From Himantopus leucocephalus (Eukaryota > Chordata > Aves > Charadriiformes > Recurvirostridae): 64,000 nt of DNA. Below the pieces are notes generated by a model, which searched no databases, was not told the origin of the DNA, and was given only the letters and a program-made list of their open reading frames with translations. The position numbers and the translations under genes were made by a program. Below are positions 26,138 through 36,765 of this stretch, piece after piece. Where the stretch lies: positions 18,123,821 to 18,187,820 of the forward strand of contig RSEF01000004.1 in assembly GCA_003993805.1 (NCBI GenBank), read 5' to 3'. How positions within the stretch are numbered: the stretch's first letter is position 1; the number at the start of each line of letters is the position of its first letter.

Positions 26138-27424
26138 GCATATTCAGGCACTCTGCAAAGCCTACCACATGAGAAACGTACCATTTGCAGTCCGTTTACC
26201 AAATCCTTTAATATTCTGTCATTAACTTTAGCTGTTTCCTGTATTATTAATATATAAATGAGCATTGTCCCTACAAGAAGCGTGTAGGTATTTGTTTGCA
26301 AATGGCGCTTTTATAACAGTAACAGCTAGTGGGATGGGCCTAATTTCTTATTAATCTGTATTCAGATATTTTTCTTGTTTTCACCAAATAGGTTTCTCAA
26401 GCTGCAATGCTCTGACATTGCATCTGAAACAACTTGTTGTAAAGCAACAAATCTTGACGTTTTCAGGAAAAAAGCCAATATCTGGTTAGTGTTGTTGCTA
26501 AAGAGGCTAGGATTGTAGTTCTTAAGAAAGCAGGCCTGTTCATTCCTCTGAGAAGATTAGAAACAAATATGCACCAAATAAGTCATTCTGGCTATGATGA
26601 TTTAAGCACTCCAACAAGTAAAAAATTGATAAAAAATAGAAGCAATGGAATGGGTTGATTAAGTCCACATCCAGAACAGCACACTGTAGCAGCACAGGTG
26701 ATTTTTCATTATAGTTTGCTGCTGGTGATGCTAGACTTTACTGGTGGCTATCCCAGTTTGTGCTGTGTGTGTGCATGTGTGTACAGCCCATCTGCTCCCT
26801 CACTTTTTGGAGAAGGTGTTTGGGAAAGTTCTGTCATGAATAAATACTGAAGTGAGGGATGCAGTGCACTGAATGCACAAAATAGTGTTCAAACACAAAT
26901 GGGAGATGACCAAGAACTAAATCTCAGCACTGTTTGCTTTGGTTTATGTTGCTGCTGTAGCAGGTAAGCGCAGGGGAATTAGCACAAGAATGTATAGGTG
27001 AGATTTGTGTTCTGATGTTTAGTGCTGCCAGTTTGAAACTCTTGGCAACTCACGGGCTTCCTGTTGTGTCTCTAAAGCCACTCTTCAGACACCCTTTTAG
27101 AGGACCAAACCAGTGGAAACCATGGGTACCACTGTTGGTGGTGGCTGCAGTTCCTGGCTCTCCTTGGAGTTAGGTGAGAAAGGAGCCGTATTTATCCCTT
27201 GCTTTCACAGAAGAGTGGTGGATTACATTTTTGTGCTCAGTCTCACATGGGTAGTTGTAAAATCTGGCTATAGAGTGTCTGTCAGTCATGATCAACCATT
27301 GTGTGGTAAAGTAGCAAAATGATTTTGGAATCAGATCTGGTGACTTCTAAAATGTATTTTAAAAAGCTGATCTATGTGCTTCATAAAACAATGTTTTCTC
27401 CAAATCTATCATTTCTGATTTGGA
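26138..27424. other. Unique non-coding DNA
   Basis: No supported gene. A strong donor-like CAG/GTAAGC lies at about 26964. The frame entering it is open for about 110 bases, but I see no convincing acceptor before it. A short TG-rich patch lies near 26760-26785. Confidence 0.55.
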
Positions 27425-27454
27425 TCTTACCTCAAAAATAGTTTTGAGGTAAGA
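27425..27454. repeat. Perfect 13-bp inverted repeat with 4-nt loop
   Basis: TCTTACCTCAAAA at 27425-27437 and TTTTGAGGTAAGA at 27442-27454 are exact reverse complements around the loop ATAG. The stem is perfect, but at 13 bp it is shorter than normal microRNA precursors. It lies about 45 bases before a long T tract that ends in an assembly N. Confidence 0.75.
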
Positions 27455-27496
27455 AGCAGAAGAAAACAAATCTAAGGGTTTTCTTTGTGGACTTTT

Positions 27497-27498
<2 letters not shown>

Positions 27499-27529
<31 letters not shown>

Positions 27530-27530
27530 N
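27499..27530. repeat. Poly-T tract (T31) ending in an assembly N
   Basis: Thirty-one consecutive T end in a single N, so the assembly broke inside or at the end of the homopolymer. The true tract length is unknown. It could be an oligo-A retroposon tail on the minus strand, but no element body is recognisable next to it. Confidence 0.85.
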
Positions 27531-30500
27531 TATTTGCTATAAATAACAAGCAGGTTGATTTATGGTAGGATCCCTAACACTCTTTTGCTGGTGGCTGTAT
27601 AGAGTTTTACCGGTTGTATGGGATTTCCTGTTTTGGGTAGTTCTCAAACTTTACCGGCACAATGCTTCTGACAGTATCATGGGATTACCAATACTGCTGA
27701 GATATGTTGGTGTTTTATGACTGTTCTTTAAACCAATACATTTTCTTTTTTAAGAAAAAAAAAGACTTTTATAGACTTTTCTTTGTCTAAATAAAAGTAG
27801 AAGGGTTTCTATGGAATCATAGTCAATAATTCATGTAGACACTGATTTGTTTTCTTCACGACTGAACATTGCCTGCGCGCAAATGTCTGACATTAGACTA
27901 GAACATATGTTGTATCCCTATCTTGAAGCTTTGCCTTCTTTAATGATGAAAAGGTTTTTCTGCCCTGCGTATTAACTGGATCAACACTATTCAAAGGTGG
28001 TTGTGTGCATGTGTATTTCAGCGTTTAGGAATATGCAAACAAACTATTTAATATATAGAAATGGTATGCTAACTTAACATACAAAAGCAGTGGTTTGTGG
28101 TAGATCATCCTGCATCCTCCTTAGTTTCACATTAATTAAGTACAAACCGTGAAAAGAGCAGTGTAGTTAATATGGAAGAGTTTTCCAGAAATGCAGAACT
28201 GTGTAATACCTATTGTGATACATCTGCACACGGTGAATTGGAGGAGATGAGGGAGAATTTATTTTACAGTCTTTCTAGCAAAACTGTTACTGATCTTCAG
28301 GCATTTGTCTTTTTATTCTTTCCCTTACCAATTCTCAGCCAATGGACAAGGACATACAGTATTGCTACTTTCTTTGTGATTCATTCCTCATAAAACAAGC
28401 TGTTCTTTTAGTGGCACTTGTTATTAATCAAGGTTTTTTCCCTCCATTAGAGTCGTTGTTGGCTCAATCACTTCAGTATATATAATCACTAACTTTTTCC
28501 ATTACACTAGTGAGTAGGTGCTCTTACATGTCTGTCAAAGGGATGCTGGCACATTTAGTGTGATGCTTTGCAATTTCAGTGAGAGCACTAATGGTTGAAG
28601 TGTGATTGCTTTTTTTTTCCTTTCAAAAAAAAAATTGCAGTTCACCTCACAGAGAAAAGAGAGAAAAAGGATGGAAAGTTCCAAACTCAATTTATTTTTG
28701 TATCATTAAAACGTTCAAAAGTACAAAGGAATACTCTTGCAGAATCAATCATTTCATAATGTATCTGCAGAGACACTAGACTTGCGTATCCTAAAGAGAA
28801 TGCTGAAAAGGCTAAAGTATCAATTTTGTACAATAGTATGTGCAGAGTACAGCACAAAAATGCTCACTCTTACAAATGAAGTGGAGTAGAGGGAGGCTGT
28901 GTGTAGATAAAACCTTTATTGACATGGTATTTTTTCTGTGCAGAAATGGTACAGTTGTGGCCTGGAAAAAATAGGAGAGACAGGAGATGTAATACATCAT
29001 CAATTAGGTGTTGATGACATATTTTAATGCAAGATGGTAATTGTTTAGATAATGGGAAAACATTGTCTGAGAAATATTCCAAAAGTGAGTAAGTCTTTAA
29101 ATGCAAGCGAGGCTTGTTCTCTGGCACTTGGAGACCATTCTGACAGGCTACTTTAAAATAAAGACAAAAGAAAGAAAAAAAACGATGAAAGAAAGTAAAT
29201 ACGTGGCCACACAGCTGTTTTCAAAATTGGGCTTCTCATCATGTTTTCTCTGAATTTTTCAATTACCTTTTTCTCGATTTCCACTTTTCCTTTCCAGACC
29301 TCACATATTACCTGCTTTTTTTCCCTATCCATTTTTACCTGAGCCTTATGCTCTTCATTCTATAATACAGTTAAATTCTGTCTTTTCTTTATTCTTCTCC
29401 TGTCTTTCCCCTTCCTTGGTAATTGTTTTGTAGAGATCTGATGAGAAATCTTCCATTCCCACAACTCCAAACATTATTAGTTTTTTCTCTTGAAGTGATT
29501 CTGCACCATCACTGAATTTTACTGCATCTGATCCCAGCAGTCAGAGCATCTTCCAAAGCCCAGATATAATTTGTTTTTATCTCTTAGCTCATTTAATCTA
29601 CCCTGCTTACCCTTTGCATATTTCCCCAATTAGGTTTTCAGCTTTTAGCTTTGCCTCTTTTCCCATACTATTCTGTACTTATATATTGGCTGTATTTTTA
29701 CCATATTCTGCTCCTACTCTTTGGAGCATTCCTGAGAGCCATCTCTAATCCTCCTTACACATTCATGTACTCCATTATTGAATCTCTATCCTAACTTGTT
29801 GGATAATAAGCTATTTGTGAAAGAGATCAACTGGATGGTTTTCAACCTCACGTGCATTTACTGTAGTACTTAAAAAATATGTTGTGGGCCTCCTTGATCA
29901 CAGGGTTTTGTATTCTGTGCCTTAATACTAGAACTTATGAATATTTCAAAATTATTATTACAAATAAAATAGTATAAATAACATTATATAATTCTCAAAT
30001 CATTCAGATGCTTTTATTTATCCTGGATATGCACATCTGTCTTGAAAACATAGGGAATATGTTCTAATATGTATCTCCTAATACAGAGATTTAGGCTGTC
30101 ATCTAGCCCTCAGACCCAGTGTTAATTAAGAATGAGAATTTGTCCCTTTGCACTTGACATGTGTTAGCAACATTCCATTATGCAGCATTTCGGTGAACAT
30201 CACATTAACAATGATATCTTTGCTTAGTTTTCTATGGGTGTGACAGCTAATTTCCAGATGAACAGCAAGTTCCGAGGCACCAAGCCTCGTGCTGAGGATG
30301 GCAGACACTGCGTGCCCCGCTGCCGCTGCACTGCTCCTACCTCACTGCTCGCATCTTGTGGTCAAGGTGTCAAGAGAGCAGCTGGGGCTGTCGTATGCAG
30401 CAGGACGCAGTACACTGCTGCCGAGGGTTTCTCTTCCTCCCCAAACAATATTGAACAGTCATTGCTTCATCCACACTCAAATAAATTTAAGCTATTGCTT

Positions 30501-30665
30501 AGAAGGTAACAACTAGTGCTCTTTGCAGTGTTTTGAATGTGATGATTTGGTGCTATGATAATTCTTGATACTGTCACGATATCATTTCTTAGTACTCTGA
30601 GGCTGCTCTGTTAGGGCATACTGGCTCACTGGATCCCATATGCGTTTTTTTTATATTCCTTTTAG
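27531..30665. other. Unique non-coding DNA, partly pyrimidine-rich
   Basis: No supported gene. From about 29270 to 29840 the plus strand is rich in C and T, with many 'cttttc' and 'cctt' runs, but there is no periodic unit and no recognised repeat family. From about 30290 the base composition becomes more GC-rich with several CpG. The last bases form a long T-rich tract ending in TTTTAG, a strong acceptor-like site. Confidence 0.55.
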
Positions 30666-30936
30666 AAAAGAAAGAAAATCAAATGAAGTATTTGAGTATG
30701 CATTTGATTTTGGTGCAGCATGGATCATTATGCTGTGGAACTACCATTTAGGAAATGGCTATTATATAGAACCTGATGGGGTTTTGCCTTGGAAGGCTTA
30801 TGAAAGCGTTTTGTCGCTGCGGAGGCATGCTTGCTAGCTGCGGAGCAGCTCACCTCTGACCTGAGCCTGGAAAACTTGAGCAAAACCTGCACCATCCAGA
30901 AGGGAGATCCCAGCACCTGCCCCAAGTAGCCACCTT
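30666..30936 (+). other. Exon-like segment, probably non-coding or decayed
   Basis: It is preceded by an excellent acceptor-like tract (tttttttatattccttttag) and followed by a perfect donor core (CTT then GTAAGT at 30937). Two frames give protein-like text. The first runs from the acceptor to TAG at 30835-30837 and includes NEVFEYAFDFGAAW. The second is open from 30804 to TAG at 30927-30929 and includes AAEQLTSDLSLENLSKTC. No frame is open across the whole segment, so as one exon it would be untranslated, terminal-coding or frameshifted. The product is not recognised. It could be an exon of a non-coding RNA, a broken retrocopy, or chance. Confidence 0.2.
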
Positions 30937-30965
30937 GTAAGTAGGTGATTAGTGTTGGTTAGCAG

Positions 30966-31020
30966 AGCGAGGACAGCCCTCCGGAGACTCTGAGGGAACC
31001 TGGGGAACAAAACTTTGCAG
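30966..31020 (+). other. Second exon-like segment with strong donor
   Basis: A 55-nt GC-rich stretch begins after a moderate acceptor (gttggttagcag) and ends at TTTGCAG followed by GTGAGT, a strong donor. Two of three frames are open. It lies only 29 bases after the previous exon-like segment, too close for both to be exons of the same spliced RNA, so at most one of the two arrangements can be used in a given transcript. Confidence 0.12.
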
Positions 31021-34000
31021 GTGAGTTACAAAGCTCTCCTAATTAGAAGGGCTCTAACATGGGTTAGGATGATACTACGCTGTCTGCGTACAGATGGTGA
31101 CGAATGCTGCAGTTGCTCCTGACTCACCTGGTTTTTAATGAAGACATTCTTAATGAAGAACAAAGTTTTCCCCCTATAGGGATTTCCTTGGTTTGGGGGG
31201 GAGAAGAGAGATGGATGTCAGCAGATGCAGTCAGCCCTCTCCTGTTGGCCCTGCTTGTTATCTGTGCTACATATTCAGCTGGGTGACACAAAAGGGCTAG
31301 ACATCAAATTGCTACTTATTCCAAATAGTTATCGTTAATTATTTTTTCTTAAAATGTGTTTAAAGCTTTTAATAATGTTGTGAGAAAAATAGAACCTATT
31401 TTGAGGTACGTGATAGGCTGCATTGTATAATTTATCTCTGTGTAGTTTTTAAAAAAGTTAATTAAGTTATTGAGTAATCATACCACATCCCTCGCAGCTC
31501 TGTTGGCTTCCTGCATATCTGAAACAGGCAGTGATATATTATATGCTATCTCTATACAGAAGAGGTGTGGAATATTTTAATAGCCATTGTGCAATTATAT
31601 TTTGAGTTACACAACTAATGGGATTTATTGGTTTTCTTGTATTTGTTTTGTTTTCATTTATGTCTAGTTTGGCTTTTATAAATCTGAACAATGTAGTGGT
31701 TTAATTGCCAACAGAATCCAGGCTGAAAGCCAGCTTTTAAAGAGTGCTAGTCTAACACCAAAGTAATATAGTGTATGAATGTGGTGGGAGGAGAGGAGGA
31801 TGCAAGAAGGAGCGTATGGGCTGTGGCTGTAAATTACTGTGTTCTGTATCTCCCTATTGGAAGGTCATCCTTTAACTGTGCAAATCTGAGGAAAGCTGTC
31901 TTTTCCAGATTACTGCATTTTTATTGTTACTTTTTTCCACTCAATGTTATTGCAACAGTTTGGAGAAAGAATCTGTCAATAACATGCTTTAAATAAAAGT
32001 AAGCGTAGGGGAATTGGGTTGGATAGGATTTTTAAGAAAGCAGCTGTAGCCCACGACTGTAGGTGCTATAATCAATTAAGGTGAAGACCCTCTTCTCATT
32101 TTTTTGCTGCACTGCAGTGGTTGTTCATTGAAGCAAGTAGTTCTTTCCTGAGAAGTTTGTTTCTTCATCCCCGATGAAGCCTTTCTGGAATTGCGGAGCA
32201 GAATTTTTATTGTGTAGTGTCCTATCTTAGTAGCCAGCGGAAAAGGCTGTTAAACTACAGTATCATAACTGAAGATCACTCCTGTGCCATTTCACAAATA
32301 CTTGTCAAAGATGCTGCCCCCAGAAAGAACAAATTAACTTGCTGGAGAGCTGTTGAAAAAATTAAACTGGATGGGGAAATCAAGTGCAGGTGGAAAGGAC
32401 ATACTGTCTTCAGAATAACCCAATCTTTTCCAAAGGAATGCATTGTTGCACAGTTGTGCACGGGAATGCATTGTTGCACAGTTAGTCCAAGTATAATAGT
32501 CTTGATAAACTTCATTGTTTCACGTGGTATGATGAATGTCCATTTGTCTGCTTATTTTAGAAAATGAACTCTAGACAAGATTCTTGCTATTACGTGAAAA
32601 CAATGTGATCACAGTTGGAGAAAAACCACATGAAATAACACTTAACACATGGTATCATTATTTAATTATATACAGTTACGTTATACGTGGACAGTGGTGT
32701 ACACATAGTAGTTGCTCTAAAGCATTTACAAATAACGTCCGTTAGAAATACTGTGAATCTACTGTTGAAACTGGCCCGTGTTGTATTTCAGTGTGCATGT
32801 GCAGCTATTCCACCTGGACTCACTTATCCATTGCTTTAAGAATCCACCGTATTTGGTCATGGAAGTTTTTAGCTAGTTTCCAATCAAGTATTACTTTGTC
32901 TGTTTCTTGTAGTACAGTAGCCTTAGTCTTTTCTTGTATGCCATGTTCGAAATAATCTCCTGTCCCTCTGGAGGTGTATTCTTGGGCCCAGTTTTAATTC
33001 CAGGAATGCTACCAAATGTGCGATTACAAATAAACTGAGATTATTCCGTATTGTCATATATGCACCACTTTACACGCATTCCTGTTACTTCAATGTGTTT
33101 TCTTTCTCTCTTGTAAAATGTGTGTGCCTTTTTTCTGTGGCTGGCATGCCACAGAAGTTCAGCAGAATGAGTAGTGGCAAACCGATGCTCGAGTTTGATG
33201 CTCTCCAGAGATCTAAATAGGACAGACATTGCAGAGGTGCGTCCTTGCTCCATCCATGTGCAAACAGCTACTTCACTTTTGCCTAGGGTTGTTCTAGGCT
33301 TCTGCTGAGGAAGAAATATAAACACCCTGAATGTGTGATTTGCATCCTTCCCAAATTCATTGCCTTTCTTAAAATACTGAGCTGAATTTAGTGCTCAGTT
33401 TAAAAATGCTATTTCAGTAATTGTTTAAAGGCCAACTGGTGAGGCACTAAACAAAAGCTATCGTGTTTGTGAAGCAAAAAGTATTTTCTATAACAGCTTC
33501 TTGCTATTTTGTGATGTGGTGGGGGATGGGAAGGCTTTGAAACCTACTCTATGAATCATTCCCAGCATTTCGTGTTACTGAAACGTGAATATTATTTTTA
33601 AATGTGTAACTATGCTATTAGAGCCTTCTGTGATTTAGAGAGAGCTTTCAGAATACTAAAAAGTCATTATTTACTTTCTTCCAGTCTATTAGTGCAGAAC
33701 AATCCTCACACAGCCTCTGCAGTGGCAGGGTTGATTGGTTCTCAGTGGACTTGTCTTGTTAATAGGAGAAAAGAGGCTCTTGCTGGTATTTCTGCTCCTG
33801 TCTGGAACGTGACTTCTCTAGACAGCTAATTGTATTGCATTTGAACTGCCTCCCTGGTGTGACAAAGTAGGTATCCTCAGACCTTCGCGTTGAATAAATG
33901 CCTACTCCTCACGTGTGCCAGAGCTTCCAGAGTTTACCAAACAATAAGAACGAACAATAGTTACTAAAAGGTGTCATCTTCCTTTAGCTCGGTGAAACCC

Positions 34001-36522
34001 CGATGTTGTGAAGGTCGGAATACCTGTAACCGCAGCAAAGTTAGGCAGCTTTGTTGAATCTTCTCGTTTTTCCCTTCTACACTCCTTGCACATGCTCCTG
34101 GAGCTAGCAAATATTTATGTAATGGGGCCCGGATCACTTTGTCTCCTAAAAATGGTGTGCTTAATGCACTCTTTGGCTCATCATTAATTAAAGTTCAGAG
34201 ATGCCCTTACAGAGGGCTAGCGAGGGTACTTATGTTCTCCAACCTAGCTGCAATAAACATGAACCGTTTGAAAGCTTTGCTGCAGTGGCTGTAGCTCTGC
34301 AGCTAGGAATGAGTGAAAAAGAAGTGCTGCAGAGGTGGTGTTTACATGCAGTTCCTTGAAATACTACTGCCAGTGGCTATTTATTGAACTTTAAATACAC
34401 GTGTAGCTGCTGTTTGTCAGTAGTGTTATCTGAAATGGCAAGATGGAACAGGTCAAGCACTATAAGGTAATACAGGCTCTCATTAAGCTTTAAACCATTC
34501 TAAAGTCATTAAAACTATATTTTCACCTGTGTTTATTAAACTGAGATCCATTAAAAAAACGCAGATTTCTGTTAACTTGACTGCACATTTGACAACAGCA
34601 ACAACAAAAGCCCCATTCAATGTCTGTTTAAATTTCTACGGTTATGAAGCACGCAGTATCTATTAGCTTCTTTTTGGCGTGGCTTATAAATATTAACTAA
34701 TGGGCCGATCATCTCTGCAATTATACAGTGAGAAGGGGTTTAAGGGAGAACTGGTCTTTTTTCAAGTACTTCAGAGACTTGGAGAATATTTCATGGGTGC
34801 AGGTTCATTTTACATCAGCTCATCCGTGCCTTTGCATCACACGGGGTAGTTCTGCTCCCTCCCCTGTGTCATTGCGCCAGTGTCCGTTTTGCTGACAAAT
34901 GCAGTTTAGGCAAGTCTAAGGATCCATCTTTATCCTTTCCTTCACATTTACTTCATAGATGCTTCATGGGTTATTTGAAAGAATGTGGGTATTACGGATT
35001 TCTGGAGGACAACTGGAAAAGTGCATGTAACTGAGAAAGCAGCACAATCAGTTTTACAGGGGTCGCTCTTGGTACTGAGTGGCCGAAATCCTGCTTGAAC
35101 TAAGGGGTGCGTACATCCTGCCCCAGCAGGGAGAGATCCCTACCAGGTATGAGATGCAATTACACATCTCTCATGCTCCACTTTGGTGTCCCAGTGTCCC
35201 ACTCAGGTAAAATTTACCTGCAGGGGAAAGAAAGGTTGTTGAAGGCAGGTGGAGTTTGAAAGCTGGGGGATAGGACTGACACTAAGGTCTGGATTGCACA
35301 AAGGCTGAAATCCTGTAGTGAGTGTTACCTAACGGTCCGCGTTTATGTGTGCTTCTTAAATCTGACAGCCAAGTAAATGACCAGCTTTTGTAACAACGTA
35401 TTATCTCAATGTGTTCGTAACTTTTAATGAATGGAATAAAACATGACAATATAATTTCGGGTTTAACTATGGAAGAGAGACATGTGAGCTTAAGTTTTGA
35501 TCTGGATGATAAATGGGGAATTTCTCAATGCAATTTTTCAGGGTTTGAGTGAGAGTTATGTGGTTAAAAATGATTTCAACAAACAATGTAAAATTGGTGG
35601 TGGCCATTTATAATATGAACCACTAACAATTGAATAATGCCTAGTTTATTTTCTCCAGGGTATAGTATCTAGTTTATGAATGCAGTTGTACTTCATAAAT
35701 CATTCTCAAGAGCAAAAGGGAGAAAAATGAAAAATCCATTTTCCTTCAACCCCTTGGGTCTTTATTTAATTTTTAATGAAATAGAGAGGATACTTCATCA
35801 ATGGCAACAATAGAGCATTTTCAACACACATCTCTGCAAAAACAAACAGAACAAAATCTTAAACCACCACCACCAAAAATCCCCAACACATAGTCCAAAA
35901 CAAGTAAAGCAAAGGAGCTGCCTTAAGACACAAAACAGATTTAAAATCAAATGGGTTTTGAAGCATTTAAAGATTTGACAGTTACTTAATTTAGCTGTGA
36001 GATGTTCTTATATAACGTACAGCAGAATACAGACAGTCAATATTAAGCATTAACATGATTTTTGGGTGACATAATACTTATTTCAGAGCACAAATGTGTC
36101 AATACTGTGGATTTGCTTTCTGGTTCTGGCTCACATGCCAATAGGTGCTCTGGGATCAGAACACCTCTGCCCTGAATATGATATTTGTCCTTGCATTTTG
36201 TTAGACATTGACTATAAAGCTGTGTATGTGTCATAGGACAGTGTCACTCAAAATTCAAATAACTGAATTCTGCTAAGTAAAATAGTGTAACATGTTAATA
36301 TTGTGTGAGATCAGGAAAATATTTTTCTCCTGTTCATTTAAGAGTGAGTTTTCACAGTTTGACGCACAATAGCATCATGAGATAATCTAATTTAGCCTCA
36401 AGTTTATCGCAGGCCATTGTATATTACACAGGTACCCTTGTATTTTATTTTGTTAATACTGATATTACTGAGACCATTCTCCATCTGGTTTTGATTTGAA
36501 GATGCCAAGAGTGGCACCAAAA
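31021..36522. other. Unique non-coding DNA with possible regulatory stretch
   Basis: No supported gene. It contains a 28-bp tandem duplication at 32435-32483. The stretch about 34081-34560 mixes AT-rich TAAT and ATTA motifs with less AT-rich blocks in a way typical of conserved non-coding elements; conservation is not demonstrated. An A/C-rich patch lies at 35836-35890. Confidence 0.55.
32435..32483. repeat. 28-bp-period tandem duplication with embedded palindrome
   Basis: GGAATGCATTGTTGCACAGT(T) occurs at 32435-32455 and again, identical over 21 bases, at 32463-32483. The junction contains TGCACAGTTGTGCA (32447-32460), a hairpin with a 6-bp stem. Perfect identity indicates a recent local duplication. 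Confidence 0.85.
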
Positions 36523-36551
36523 GGTGGTGGTGTTGGGAGGGTGGTGGTGGT
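36523..36551. repeat. GTG-rich simple repeat
   Basis: Imperfect GGT/GTG triplet array, interrupted by 'tgttgggagg'. It sits immediately before an old CR1 fragment. Confidence 0.7.
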
Positions 36552-36561
36552 ATCCTTTGGT

Positions 36562-36765
36562 GTTTTATTCCAAATATTAATTATCCTTAAAATATGTGCC
36601 TTCTTTCCAAGTCACATTTGTCCCTCCTGAGTTTCTGGCTAGATGCCAGACTGCTCTGCTGCCAGATTTACACTCCTTTCAATTTTATTATTTTTTCTTA
36701 GATGGAGACTTAGATGTTCTGGTCAGCTCTCAGTCTTTTCCTTCATAAATGTTCATGGTTTAGCA
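36562..36765 (-). mobile_element. Old CR1/L3-type LINE fragment, 3' untranslated part
   Basis: The plus strand reads 'ttccaaatattaattatcctt', then 'tgtgccttctttcca', then 'ctggctagatgccagactgctctgctgccag'. These are diverged forms of blocks found in the complement of old amniote CR1/L3-clade 3' regions. Similarity fades after about 36700. The copy carries no coding capacity. Assignment is from recalled consensus structure. Confidence 0.5.
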
